41,094 nucleotides of DNA from Pantoea brenneri (GCA_002095305.1 MIEI01000041.1:1-41094), one strand, 5' to 3'. Positions 24,756 through 34,338 are shown, numbered from the stretch's first letter. Program-made: numbers and translations. Notes: generated from the sequence alone by a model not told the origin.

Positions 24756-25655
24756 TCAGACGATAGCCCGGCGACGGCTTGCCGGCCAGCGGGCAAACAT
24801 CACCAGGTTGCCCAGCAAAATCATGACAAGGCCAGGGATGGCGCTGGCATGCCACTGATACCCCTCGTAACGGGTAGAGAAAGCCAGCGCAACCAGCGGA
24901 AACAGCACCGTGGTATAGGCGGCCCGGCTGGCACCGATGCGACCCACCAACGTGAAGTAGGCGCCAAAACCGATCACCGACCCAACTATCGCCAGATAGC
25001 TCAATGCCGCCAGCCATTGCCCGTTCCAGGTAGGGTAGAGTGAAACGCCCTGCAGCAGTGACACCAGCGCCATCAGCAGCGCACCATACAACATGCCATA
25101 ACTGTTGGTGGTCAGCACATCGCATTGCCGCCGTTGATGGCGCTGACTGATCATATTGCCGAACGAAAAGCCCAGCGTGCCGAGCGCGCTCAATCCCATT
25201 CCCCACAACAATTCACCAGATGCCTGGGTTTCACGCAGGTCATGCCAGAACAGCGCCACGATGCCTGCCATACCCAGCAACACCGCCGGAATCAGACGCG
25301 GCGAAGGGCGCTGGCCGAAGAAAATCCAGCTATTGATGGCGTTATACATCACGGCCATGGAAAAAATGACCGACTCAAGCCCGCTACTGATATACCCGGA
25401 CGCGTAATAGAAGCAGACAAAGTTGAAGCCAAACACGCAGCCGCCCTGCAGCAGGCAGAACAGATGATCGTGCAGGCTCAGGCGATGCAGGCGCTTCACC
25501 GCTTTAAGCAGCAGTAACATCACCACTGAAGCCAGTAAAAAGCGCCAGAACACGGCAACGGTCACCGCACTGGTGCCAACCGACTGTTGCGCATAAATGG
25601 CAATCCAGGTGGTGCCCCAGATCAGCACCACCGAGAGATATAAAAACAGATTCAT
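24756..25655 (-). CDS. DMT-family transporter (EamA domains)
   Basis: An inner-membrane protein of 299 residues with ten hydrophobic segments in two EamA repeats, typical of the drug/metabolite transporter superfamily (RhaT/YdcZ-like exporters of amino acids or metabolites). The N-terminus MNLFLYLSVVLIWGTTWIAI holds the family WGT motif. The second repeat ends in LVALAFSTRYEG and LGNLVMFARW. I chose ATG 25655 because AAGGA lies 9 bases upstream. An upstream in-frame start at 25748 would overlap the control region. It diverges from an AraC-family gene, which is its likely regulator. The substrate is unknown. Confidence 0.85.
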   Translation of the reverse strand: MNLFLYLSVVLIWGTTWIAIYAQQSVGTSAVTVAVFWRFLLASVVMLLLLKAVKRLHRLSLHDHLFCLLQGGCVFGFNFVCFYYASGYISSGLESVIFSMAVMYNAINSWIFFGQRPSPRLIPAVLLGMAGIVALFWHDLRETQASGELLWGMGLSALGTLGFSFGNMISQRHQRRQCDVLTTNSYGMLYGALLMALVSLLQGVSLYPTWNGQWLAALSYLAIVGSVIGFGAYFTLVGRIGASRAAYTTVLFPLVALAFSTRYEGYQWHASAIPGLVMILLGNLVMFARWPASRRRAIV

Positions 25656-25833
25656 CGTCGCGTTCCTTACCCTAAAGCCCGCAGTGTGCGGCTTTAGCGC
25701 AGGCGGCGCTTGCATCAGGCTGCGGCAGATTTGCAAAATCTTGCGCATTTTTATGATGCGTCCCGATGTGGTCTGTTCTCTGTCCCGTCAGATCCGTAAA
25801 CTGGCACTCTGTTCCCCTGAAGCTGATACCCGG

Positions 25834-26715
25834 ATGCGTACTTACCAGACGTTTGAAACCCTGCAACGCCATAAAGCGCAGCTGCGCGATCGGGTGGAGC
25901 TGCGAAATGGTCTGCAACTGGCGGCCTGGTTTAACAGCGGCGATCGCGTCACGACGCTCAGCGATCACCATACGCTGAGTCTGTATGTGGAAGGGGGCTA
26001 CGATACCTGGCATAAAACCGCGCAGGGCTGGCGTAATGGCGGCGGACCGGATCGTTTCTGCCTGATGCCGGCGGGGATAGAATCGACCTGGGATCTGCGT
26101 GCCGATCTCGCCTTTGTTCACCTTTACTGCAGCGAGCCCCAGCTGCGCCAGCTGGCTGAGCAGGTATGGGATCGCAGTCCGGCGAAGCTAAATCTGCACG
26201 AGAAAATCTTCTCTGCCGACCCGCGCATTACCCAGCTCTATCGGCATTTTTTGCTGAGCTGCGACTGGCAACAGCCTGCAAGCCAGCTCACGCTGAGCAG
26301 TGCGACAACGTTATTACTGACTCATCTGCTGCAGGAATATAGCGAAGTACAGTGGCAACTGCCTCAGGTGCGGGGCGGGCTGGCGCCTGCCGTATTGCGT
26401 CGGGTTCTTGAATTTATCGATGCGCATCTCGATCAGCCGTTAACGCTGGCCGATCTGGCGAGCGAAGCGGCACTGAGTGAGTATCACTTTGCCCGTATGT
26501 TTCGTCACTCAGCGGGTGAGGCCCCTCATCAGTTTGTGATGCGACGCCGTATGCTGCGTGCCCGGATGCTGTTGACGCAGCCAGCATTAACCCTTACTGA
26601 CATCGCGTTGCAGTGCGGTTTTCACTCTTCCAGCCACTTCAGCCACCGTTTTCGTCAGGTACACGGCGTTACGCCCTCGGCTTACCGCAAGGCAAAGCCT
26701 CATCAGCCGGATTGA
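25834..26715 (+). CDS. AraC-family transcriptional regulator
   Basis: A regulator of about 293 residues. The N-terminal ligand-binding (cupin-like) domain covers about 1-180. The C-terminal AraC domain has two helix-turn-helix motifs, LTLADLASEAALSEYHFARM and LTDIALQCGFHSSSHFSHRF, near residues 205-275, ending with VHGVTPSAYRKA. The start is uncertain. ATG 25834 gives a normal domain start but a weak Shine-Dalgarno sequence; ATG 25753 would add 27 residues and would overlap the region shared with the divergent transporter gene. It probably controls that transporter gene. The effector is unknown. Confidence 0.85.
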   Translation: MRTYQTFETLQRHKAQLRDRVELRNGLQLAAWFNSGDRVTTLSDHHTLSLYVEGGYDTWHKTAQGWRNGGGPDRFCLMPAGIESTWDLRADLAFVHLYCSEPQLRQLAEQVWDRSPAKLNLHEKIFSADPRITQLYRHFLLSCDWQQPASQLTLSSATTLLLTHLLQEYSEVQWQLPQVRGGLAPAVLRRVLEFIDAHLDQPLTLADLASEAALSEYHFARMFRHSAGEAPHQFVMRRRMLRARMLLTQPALTLTDIALQCGFHSSSHFSHRFRQVHGVTPSAYRKAKPHQPD

Positions 26716-26815
26716 TAGACGCCGCGTTTTGCGGCAATAACCGCAGACTGCGATAACGTTACAACGCGCTTAGCGACTGGCCGTTGTGGTGCAACGTCTG
26801 GTGGCGGCCAGACAA

Positions 26816-26838
26816 CAAAAACCTCGCCGAAGCGAGGT
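26816..26838 (-). terminator. Terminator for the small gene at 26858
   Basis: The stem ACCTCGC-CGAA-GCGAGGT (26821-26838) is followed on the minus strand by TTTTTGTTGT. On the plus strand it is followed by GGTTTT, so it may also end the AraC-type gene. Confidence 0.65.
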
Positions 26839-26857
26839 GGTTTTCAGCGACAGGTCG

Positions 26858-27067
26858 TTACTGAAGAGTGAACTGCCATGAGCCCATTGGCTTGCGCACC
26901 AGCGTCATGGTTTTTTCCTCGCCATCAATCACCACATAATACTGTTCATTTATTTTGAGGCCTCTGGGAAAGGATTCATTGCCCTCATAGCGTATGGTGA
27001 TTTTATTGCCGAACACCTCTGCATCAGCCTGCTGACCAAACTGGGGCAGGGTAATTTTCTTTTTCAC
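26858..27067 (-). CDS. Small hypothetical protein
   Basis: A 69-residue protein, mostly beta strand by composition (KITIRYEGNESFPRG, QYYVVIDGEEKTMTLVRKP). There is no signal peptide or membrane segment. I do not recognise a family. It starts with GTG at 27067; GAGG and AAAGG lie upstream, so initiation is plausible. It has its own terminator. It could be a small regulatory or adaptor protein. Confidence 0.6.
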   Translation of the reverse strand: MKKKITLPQFGQQADAEVFGNKITIRYEGNESFPRGLKINEQYYVVIDGEEKTMTLVRKPMGSWQFTLQ

Positions 27068-27879
27068 ACCTTTGGTCCTCGTTTTGATAAATCGGGGTCA
27101 AAACTCATCTGATTTTACTCATTCTACGCTGCGGATTTGTTGTCAGCACACCGCTTCACCGCTCTGAGCATCCTCTCCTGATCCAGCATGACTGCGGTCA
27201 GCCGCTTTTTCAATCTGACAGTCTCTTATTCGGGTCATCTCTGCCGCCAAAGTTTAGCATCACTTCAGCGTGCGCCGGATGCCAGCCTTCTGCTCAATAA
27301 GAGACGACGAGCAGTTACATTTCCCTCTCTTTATGCACAAAAATAATATTAAGCAATGTTTAAGTAAAAACAAAAAATCCACTTTCAACACAATGGTGAA
27401 CATTTCGTTTACCGGCCTACGACCCGGCTCTCATATTTACATAAAAAGCAGAGGATCACATTCCACAGGAAAGTGATGAGGCTTTATACGATTTTAAACG
27501 GCGAGTTACATTGATCAATTAGCGCACACCCTTATCTCATGGGGTTTGTAGAGTATTTCTTGAGAAAATTCTTATAAATCAATTTGATGATCTATTGTTG
27601 TTAAACTTGCATCTTGTAAGCTTTAGTTACATTTTTTCATTTCCAATCACACAACCAATGTTTCTAAACTTCGTCAATGAGTACTTATCTGAAATTTTAA
27701 ATTTTCAGAGAAAGGCTTAAAAACAGGTGTCATGCTCGCTGATGAATGGAATCTGCCCGATTACAGACTCGTGTTTTCGGGTAGCGTGAATGGGGAAGTG
27801 GTTGTTTAAAGGTAAGTCTTTCTTATTAATTTTTCAGTGGCATTAACCGCTTCTATTACTCCATAGAACAGGGACAGCC
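27068..27879. other. AT-rich gene-free stretch before the T6SS operon
   Basis: About 810 bases without a supported gene. Its base composition is visibly more AT-rich than that of its neighbours. It should hold the promoter and long leader of the T6SS operon. I could not define a sigma70 or sigma54 promoter with confidence. The one open frame, at 27270-27476, has no family, no good start site and an odd composition. An ops-like 9-mer lies at 27780-27788. Confidence 0.5.
27780..27788 (+). promoter_or_regulatory. ops-like 9-mer in the T6SS leader
   Basis: GGTAGCGTG is identical to the last nine bases of the RfaH recruitment element ops (GGCGGTAGCGTG); the three preceding bases differ. It lies 92 bases upstream of tssB on the sense strand, where ops elements normally sit. 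Alone it is weak evidence. Confidence 0.3.
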
Positions 27880-28377
27880 ATGTCTAACTCCTATCAGTCC
27901 GAGATCCCTAAGGCCCGCGTTAACATCCAGCTCAGCCTGCATACCGGCGGCGCACAGAAAAAAATCGAACTCCCGCTCAAGCTGATGGTAATCGGCGATT
28001 ACAGCAATGGCGCAGAGCAACGTCCGGTGTCGGAACGTGAGACCGTCAGCGTCAATAAAAACAACTTCGACAGCGTAATGACAGGATTCTTGCCTGCCGT
28101 TCATCTGTCAGTCGAAAACACCCTGGCCGGCGATGGCAGCGAAGAAAGTGTCAGCCTTTCCTTCAGTGAGATGAAAGATTTCGAGCCAGAACAGATTGCG
28201 CGTCAAATCCCGCAACTCCGGGCCATGCTCGCCATGCGCAATCTGCTCCGTGACCTCAAAGCTAACCTGCTGGACAACGTGACCTTCCGTAAAGAGCTGG
28301 AAAAAATCCTGCTCGACCCGGCGCTCAGCGCTGAATTGCGCGGTGAGTTATCTGCTCTGGCACCGAAACAGCCGTAA
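27880..28377 (+). CDS. tssB: T6SS contractile sheath small subunit TssB (VipA)
   Basis: A 165-residue sheath protein that pairs with TssC to form the contractile tube outside the Hcp tube. The N-terminus has KARVNIQLSLHTGGAQKKIELPLKLMVIGDYS (a region at about residues 11-42), the TssB signature. It ends in the helical LRDLKANLLDNVTFRKELEK stretch that contacts TssC and ClpV. The start ATG has a GGGACAG site upstream. It is the first gene in view of a rightward T6SS operon, 39 bases before tssC. Identification is secure. Confidence 0.95.
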   Translation: MSNSYQSEIPKARVNIQLSLHTGGAQKKIELPLKLMVIGDYSNGAEQRPVSERETVSVNKNNFDSVMTGFLPAVHLSVENTLAGDGSEESVSLSFSEMKDFEPEQIARQIPQLRAMLAMRNLLRDLKANLLDNVTFRKELEKILLDPALSAELRGELSALAPKQP

Positions 28378-28416
28378 CGGTCCCGATGATTTAACGGATT
28401 AATGAAGGAAATGCTG

Positions 28417-29957
28417 ATGTCTGTAAAAAATGAGAATGCCGCGGGTAGCGAAAGCATCGTGCTGGAACGTCCGGAAGCCGGGGGCGTGTATGCCTCCTTG
28501 TTTGAAAAAATCAACCTGAACCCGGTCTCTGAACTGAGCGCCCTGGATATCTGGCAGGACAGCCAGGCGATGTCTGATGCCACCGCTGATGAGCGACTGA
28601 CCGCCGGAATGCAGGTTTTCCTTGAGTGCCTGACTAAATCGGGTTCAAAAGTTGAAAAGCTGGATAAGACGCTGATTGACCACCATATCGCCGAGCTTGA
28701 TTACCAGATCAGCCGCCAGCTGGATGCGGTGATGCATCATGAGGAATTTCAGAAAACAGAAAGTACCTGGCGTGGGCTGAAGTCGCTGGTGGACAAAACT
28801 GACTTCCGTCAGAACGTCAAAATTGAGTTACTTGACCTGTCTAAAGAGGATATGCGTCAGGATTTTGAAGACGCGCCGGAGATTATTCAGAGCGGATTAT
28901 ACCAGCATACCTATACCGCAGAGTACGACAGCCCGGGTGGCGAGCCGATTGCCGCGCTGATTTCTGCCTTTGAATTTGATGCCTCGGCGCAGGATATCGC
29001 CCTGCTGCGCAACATCTCGAGGTGTCCGCAGCGGCACATATGCCGTTTATCGGCTCTGCCGGCCCGCAGTTCTTCCTGAAAAGCTCAATGGAAGAGGTGG
29101 CGGCCATTAAAGATATTGGCAACTACTTTGACCGGGCAGAATACATCAAATGGAAATCTTTCCGTGAAACGGACGACAGCCGCTATATCGGGCTGGTGAT
29201 GCCACGCGTGCTGGGGCGCCTGCCTTACGGACCTGATACCGTGCCGGTGCGCAGCTTCAATTACATTGAGGAAGTAAAGGGGCCGGATCACGATAAATAC
29301 CTGTGGACCAATGCTTCGTTTGCTTTTGCTGCCAACATGGTGAAAAGCTTCATCAACAACGGCTGGTGTGTGCAAATCCGGGGTCCGCAGGCCGGCGGCG
29401 CTGTGCAGGATCTGCCTATCCATCTGTACGATCTCGGTACCGGTAATCAGGTGAAGATCCCCTCTGAAGTGATGATTCCGGAAACCCGTGAATTTGAGTT
29501 CGCCAACCTTGGTTTCATCCCGCTGTCCTACTACAAAAACCGCGATTACGCCTGCTTCTTCTCTGCCAACTCCACCCAAAAGCCGGCGTTGTACGACACG
29601 GCAGATGCGACGGCCAACAGCCGCATCAACGCCCGTCTGCCCTATATCTTCCTGCTGTCACGTATCGCGCACTATCTGAAGCTCATTCAGCGCGAAAACA
29701 TCGGCACCACCAAGGATCGCCGTTTACTCGAGCTGGAGCTCAATACCTGGGTGCGCAGTCTGGTGACTGAAATGACCGATCCGGGCGACGAGTTGCAGGC
29801 GTCACACCCGCTGCGTGATGCAAAAGTAGTGGTTGAAGATATCGAGGACAACCCCGGCTTCTTCCGCGTAAAACTGTTCGCCGTGCCGCATTTCCAGGTG
29901 GAAGGCATGGACGTCAATCTGTCGCTGGTTTCCCAGATGCCGAAAGCCAAATCGTAA
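28417..29957 (+). pseudogene. tssC: T6SS sheath large subunit TssC (VipB), frameshifted
   Basis: The large sheath subunit, about 513 residues when repaired, which is normal. The signatures TWRGLKSLVDKTDFRQNVKIE and, in the second part, AAHMPFIGSAGPQFF and FANLGFIPLSYYKNRDYACFF are conserved. One base is missing near 29019: the first frame reads LLRNIS, then leaves the family, while VSAAAHMPF continues in the next frame. Both parts are otherwise perfect. I chose ATG 28417 because AAGGA lies 7 bases upstream; another ATG lies at 28402. If the deletion is real the sheath cannot form and the T6SS is dead. Since other genes in the window show the same type of lesion, a consensus error is more likely. 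Confidence 0.9.
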
Positions 29958-29974
29958 GCTAAGGCAGGAAGCTA

Positions 29975-31314
29975 ATGAAAACGGAACAACCATTATGGGG
30001 CAGGGGCCAGATGGTCTCTCCCCAGCACTTCCAGCAACAGGCTGCCTATGCGGCCTGGTCTGTGGAATGTATCGCCCGACTGGGTTTATCACAGCCCTGG
30101 GGAGTGATAAATGTCGCTTTCGAACCGGAAGCACTAAAATTGGGCCGTCTGCAGGCTCGTCATCTGCATGTCCGTTTTCAGGACGGTACGCTGATTGATA
30201 CTGACAATGCCGACGAGCTGCCACCGGTACTGTCGCTTGAAAGCGCTTCACATGAGGAGCGGGTGGTTCTGGCTCTTCCGCTGCTGCGATCGAATGGCGG
30301 TAACTGCCTCAAACCTGATGAGGTGGCCGAGCGTCCTGTTCGTTATCGCCAGCGCTGGCGGGATGTCCGCAATGCCTTTGGAGACGACACCCGCCAGATT
30401 GCGGTGATGCAGCCAGAGCTGACTCTGCGTTTCGCCCATCAGAACAACAGCGATTACCTGACCTGTCCGGTCGCTCGTCTGCAGCAGGATTCACAGGGGA
30501 ACTGGGAACCCGATGAAACCTGGCTTCCGCCACTGCTGACTCTGCAGGGCAGCCGATGGCTGGTGACACAGCTGGAACAGCTGATGACGCAACTGCGCGC
30601 TCGTCTGAGTCGGCTGATGGATATGCGCCGGGAAAGTAACGAGCGCATGGCCGATTTTGCCGTGGCTGATGTGTCTCTGTTCTGGCTGCTCAATGCCCTG
30701 AACAGTGCGGAGCCGGTGCTGGGACAGTTTCAGCGCCACCTGCAAAGCCCGCCTGAACGTCTTTATCCTGAGCTGGCCCGGCTGGCTGGCAGCCTGCTGA
30801 CCTTCTCGCTGGAGCACCAGGTGAGCGCATCCCGGTCTGGCAGCATGAGAAGTTGAATAACGTCTTCCCGCCGCTGTTTGATCTACTGGGCGACCTGCTG
30901 GAAGCCAGCCTGCCATCGCGAGTGGTGGCGATTCAGCTCGAGCATGATGCCCGACTTCACTTCTGGCAGGCTCGTCTGCATGACCCACGCCTGCGCGAAG
31001 GGGCGGATTACTACCTCTCCGTGCGATCGCCGTTGCCCGTGGCGCAGTTGCAGGAGCAGTTCCCGCGTCAGTGCAAGGCCGGCAGTCCCGATCATGTCAG
31101 GAGTATCGTTAATTCATCGCGGGTGGGTGTACCTCTGACGCCGCTGCGCCATGTGCCGGCAGCGATTCCACTGCGTCTGGAAAACCAGTATTTCAGCCTT
31201 GATGCCTCTCATCCACTGGCCACCGAAATGCTCCAGGGTGGCACCTGCATGTTTTACGTTCCTGGAATGCTCGGCGAGCCTGAACTTGAACTCTTTGCGG
31301 TACTGAGAACATGA
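29975..31314 (+). pseudogene. tssK: T6SS baseplate protein TssK, frameshifted
   Basis: The baseplate protein that links the baseplate to the membrane complex, 446 residues when repaired. The N-terminus KTEQPLWGRGQMVSPQHFQQ is the classic TssK signature. One base is missing near 30828: the first frame ends SLEHQVSA, and IPVWQHEKLNNVFPPLFDLL continues in the next frame, with no other damage. The missing base fits a CC read as C (GCC ATC). The gene overlaps tssL by four bases (31311-31314). This kind of lesion also occurs in tssC, glk and alaC here, so it should be checked before calling it a true pseudogene. Confidence 0.9.
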
Positions 31315-32000
31315 GTGCATCTCAAGGCAGTACTGCCGCATCTGTTGATATCGATATGCTGCTTCAGGACACCTTACTGCAGGTGATCAGCCTGCGTAAC
31401 GGCCCGGAGTTTCAGGACGGTGAAGGCCGGATGTTGTGGGATCGCTGTATTGCTGATGTGGAGCGCGTGCAGCGTGAGCTTAAAGCGAGTGAACTCGATG
31501 AAGCCAGTTGTCATCATATTCTCACAGCACAGTGTGCGCTGATCGATGAGGTGGTCAAAGGTCGCGGTGTGGAGGATGACGCCTGTGTGCAATGGTATGA
31601 CATTCCGCTGCAGGGGTATTTCCTCGGCACTATGGACGCTGGCGACACACTGTGCGATCGGATGCGTGATGTGCTACGTGAACCGGTTCCTGACCACGCT
31701 GTTGTGACCTGCTTCCAGCGAGTCATGATGGTGGGATTCCTCGGTAGTTTCCGCTCGCTGAACGACCCGGAACGCCAGAAACTCATCAACATACTCAGTG
31801 AACATGTCACGCCATACAGCTATCCGCAAACGCATCCGGTACTGGCGGAAAGCCGTGCCGGACGAGGGATGGGAGGCTGGCTGGCGTCATGGCCCATTCG
31901 TATTGGCTTGAGCGTGGTGGTGATCGCCGCGCTCTGGTGGGCACTGGATCACTGGCTGGATCAGACGCTACTGACCCTGTTGCCGGGGGCCGTGAAATGA
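31311..32000 (+). CDS. tssL: T6SS membrane-complex protein TssL (DotU/IcmH)
   Basis: A 229-residue inner-membrane protein with a cytoplasmic helical domain and one C-terminal span (about 193-215, IRIGLSVVVIAALWWALDHW). The DotU signature is ALIDEVVKGRGVEDDACVQW near residues 77-96. TssL joins TssM and TssJ in the envelope complex and contacts TssK. It overlaps tssK and the next gene by 4 bases at each end (ATGA), so it is translationally coupled. It lacks its own peptidoglycan-binding domain, which the next gene provides. TssM and TssJ are not in the window. Confidence 0.93.
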   Translation: MSASQGSTAASVDIDMLLQDTLLQVISLRNGPEFQDGEGRMLWDRCIADVERVQRELKASELDEASCHHILTAQCALIDEVVKGRGVEDDACVQWYDIPLQGYFLGTMDAGDTLCDRMRDVLREPVPDHAVVTCFQRVMMVGFLGSFRSLNDPERQKLINILSEHVTPYSYPQTHPVLAESRAGRGMGGWLASWPIRIGLSVVVIAALWWALDHWLDQTLLTLLPGAVK

Positions 32001-33715
32001 GCCCTGCACAGCAGCGCGGGCTTGCGATGTGGGCCGCCCTGCTGAGTACAGTGGTCTGCCTGGGTTTTGTGCCGGTATCCCGACTGGTTTCTGTGCTCAT
32101 TCTGGTGGCGCTATTGGGGCTTATCCTGGCGTTCTGGTATGTCAAAAGTCGTCGTGCTGAGCACGATGACACCCTGCCTCTGGATGATCTACCTGAAGCC
32201 ACTTACCGTCAGCCGGTGGTGCTGGTCTGTGGCGATCTGCCGCAGGTCTGGCCTCATCAGTCACTGGTGCTCACGGTCACGCAGGGGTGCTGGATTCGCG
32301 TGGAGGACCCTCAGAATCTGGAGCAGGCAGCTCGTCAGGTCCTGCGGCTGCGTCCTGACTGGGGACCTCAGTTGTCGGTGATGGTCAGTGTTTGCCCGCA
32401 GAAGCACGCTGACAGCGAGCGACTTTCCCGTTGCCTGCTGACCCTGCGCTGGCAAATCAGCCAGCTGCGTAAGCAAACCGGACACTCCGTGCCGCTGGTT
32501 CTGAACGGTCAGATCGGTAGCGCGATGACAAATGACCTGCTCTGGCAGGCGGCTATGACGGGTGAAGGCGTCAGGGTCTGGCGTGAGTCTTCAGCACCAA
32601 ACTCAATTGCCGCATGGGTCACCACCGGCGGTGCACCAGCGATGCAGCAACAGGTGCTGATCAACAGCCTGATGAGCTGGTTCCATCAGCACGTCAAAGC
32701 CGTCTTTATGGATGAGAATCCCGATATTCCGGTCATCGCACCCACGGCGGTGCTGTGGGGAATAGGCCCGATTCTTGCCGGAAGTCTGGCAGCATCGGCC
32801 TGGACAGCATGGTTGTCCCGCCACACCGCCCTGCAACAGGTGGCTGGCTGGCAGCCGGTAGGCACGGACAGGACGGTGAACGCCCCATTCCCGGATTTTA
32901 TCCTGCCGCTGCTGCCGGCAGGGCGGGGGTTAACTTCTCAAGGCCGCACCTGGCGTTATGCGTTCGGGATTTTCACGCTGGCGGCCATTGCCGCGCTGCT
33001 CAGCAGTGGCTGGAACAATCGCCAACTGCTGCAGCGTGTGAGCTTCGATATTGCTCGCTATCACCGCATACCGATGAAGGATTTCGGACCTAAAGCCGAC
33101 GCCGTTGCCGTCTTACGTGACGATGCGGCTCTGCTGGATGACTGGGCGCGCAATGGCGTACCGGCCCGGCTTAGCCTGGGGTTGTATCAGGGCGAGCGTC
33201 TGCGATTGCCGGTGCTGGATGCGATCCGCTCGTATGTGCCTCCACCTCCACCCCCGCCGCCTGAACCACAGCCGAAACCCAAACCGGTACCGAAAATTGT
33301 GCAGCTCGACAGTATGTCGCTGTTCGATTCCGGCAAATCGGTGCTGAAAGCGGGCTCCACCAAAATGCTGGTGAATTCACTGGTCGGCATCAAAGCGAAG
33401 CCGGGCTGGCTGATTGTCGTGTCTGGCCATACCGATAACACCGGCAATCCGCAACTCAATCAGACGCTGTCTCTGAACCGTGCCGAAGCGGTACGCAACT
33501 GGATGCGTGACACCGGCGACGTGCCGGAAAGCTGTTTTGCAGTGCAGGGCTATGGCGAAAGTCGTCCTGTCGCAACCAACGACACCACGGGCGGGCGTGC
33601 GCTCAACCGCCGTGTCGAGATCAGTCTGGTACCGCAGGCCAATGCCTGTCAGATACCCGACAAACACCCGGCACCATCTCAGGATGATGGTGCATCACAA
33701 CACAATGGAGAGTAA
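31997..33715 (+). CDS. T6SS-associated OmpA-domain inner-membrane protein (TagL type)
   Basis: A 572-residue membrane protein. Two spans lie near residues 8-50 and two more near 255-280 and 320-345. A proline-rich linker (eight consecutive Pro after YV) precedes a C-terminal OmpA peptidoglycan-binding domain (about 430-545) with SGHTDNTGNPQLNQTLSLNR and RALNRRVEISLV. This arrangement suits a protein that anchors the TssL/TssM complex to the cell wall. I start it at ATG 31997, which overlaps the tssL stop as ATGA; an earlier in-frame start at 31889 lies inside tssL. It is followed 4 bases later by hcp. The role is inferred from context. Confidence 0.88.
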   Translation: MSPAQQRGLAMWAALLSTVVCLGFVPVSRLVSVLILVALLGLILAFWYVKSRRAEHDDTLPLDDLPEATYRQPVVLVCGDLPQVWPHQSLVLTVTQGCWIRVEDPQNLEQAARQVLRLRPDWGPQLSVMVSVCPQKHADSERLSRCLLTLRWQISQLRKQTGHSVPLVLNGQIGSAMTNDLLWQAAMTGEGVRVWRESSAPNSIAAWVTTGGAPAMQQQVLINSLMSWFHQHVKAVFMDENPDIPVIAPTAVLWGIGPILAGSLAASAWTAWLSRHTALQQVAGWQPVGTDRTVNAPFPDFILPLLPAGRGLTSQGRTWRYAFGIFTLAAIAALLSSGWNNRQLLQRVSFDIARYHRIPMKDFGPKADAVAVLRDDAALLDDWARNGVPARLSLGLYQGERLRLPVLDAIRSYVPPPPPPPPEPQPKPKPVPKIVQLDSMSLFDSGKSVLKAGSTKMLVNSLVGIKAKPGWLIVVSGHTDNTGNPQLNQTLSLNRAEAVRNWMRDTGDVPESCFAVQGYGESRPVATNDTTGGRALNRRVEISLVPQANACQIPDKHPAPSQDDGASQHNGE

Positions 33716-33719
33716 TTCC

Positions 33720-34211
33720 ATGGCTATTCCTGTTTATCTGTGGCTGAAAGACGACGGCGGTGCGGACATTAAAGGGTCTGTAGACGTCCATGATCGTGAA
33801 GGCAGTATCGAAGTGGTTGCTCAGGATCACTGCCTCTATATCCCGACCGATAACAATACCGGCAAGCTGACCGGTACCCGTATCCACACGCCATTCCTGT
33901 TCACCAAGGAAATCGACTCCTCCAGCCCGTACCTGTACAAGGCGGTGACTACCGGTCAGACCCTGAAGTCCGCCGAGTTTAAGTGGTACAGAATCAACGA
34001 CGCGGGTCAGGAAGTCGAGTACTTCAACACTAAGCTGGAAAACGTCAAGCTGGTGAAAGTCGCACCGAAAATGCACGACATCAAAGACCCATCCTACGAG
34101 AAGCATAACCACCTCGAAACCATCGAACTGCGTTACGAAAAAATCACCTGGACCTACAAAGACGGCAACATCATTCATTCCGATAGCTGGAACGAACGCG
34201 CCACCGCCTGA
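33720..34211 (+). CDS. hcp: T6SS tube protein Hcp
   Basis: A 163-residue Hcp (TssD) that stacks into the inner tube and is secreted. The start MAIPVYLWLKDDGGADIKGS and the ending ELRYEKITWTYKDGNIIHSD are the usual Hcp signatures. GGAG lies 7 bases before the ATG. There is no C-terminal toxin extension. Hcp often needs more transcript than its neighbours; an ERIC element starts exactly at its stop codon. Identification is secure. Confidence 0.96.
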   Translation: MAIPVYLWLKDDGGADIKGSVDVHDREGSIEVVAQDHCLYIPTDNNTGKLTGTRIHTPFLFTKEIDSSSPYLYKAVTTGQTLKSAEFKWYRINDAGQEVEYFNTKLENVKLVKVAPKMHDIKDPSYEKHNHLETIELRYEKITWTYKDGNIIHSDSWNERATA

Positions 34212-34338
34212 TTACGCGTCATATTTCGCGCCACAGGTGCGTTGGCTGCGTTCGCTCGCTCCGGTCACATAGTTATCTATGTTCCCGGAGACTTACGAAC
34301 TTGCCGCCTTCCTGCGACACGAACTCTTTAGCGTAATC
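34210..34338. repeat. ERIC-type repeat in the hcp-clpV gap
   Basis: A 129-bp imperfect palindrome with outer arms GATTACGC and GCGTAATC and central hairpin CTCCGGTCACATAG-TTAT-CTATGTTCCCGGAG. The sequence on both sides (GCTGCGTTCGCTCGC and CTTGCCGCCTTCCTGCGAC) follows the enterobacterial repetitive intergenic consensus (about 127 bp, with the ERIC2-type GTGACTGGGGTGAGCG region in diverged form). It begins in the hcp stop codon. As RNA it could fold into one long hairpin. Confidence 0.82.

Noticed and set aside
27270..27476. 68-codon open frame in the AT-rich gap before the T6SS genes
   Set aside because: Weak start, no family resemblance, and a composition that fits random AT-rich DNA.
27600..27880. 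Sigma54 promoter before tssB
   Set aside because: No GG-N10-GC element in a suitable context was found; TGGGGAAGTGGTTGTT lacks the -12 GC.
10700..30850. Programmed ribosomal frameshifting in glk, alaC, tssC and tssK
   Set aside because: No slippery heptamer or stimulatory structure is seen at the break points, and no such regulation is known to me in these families.
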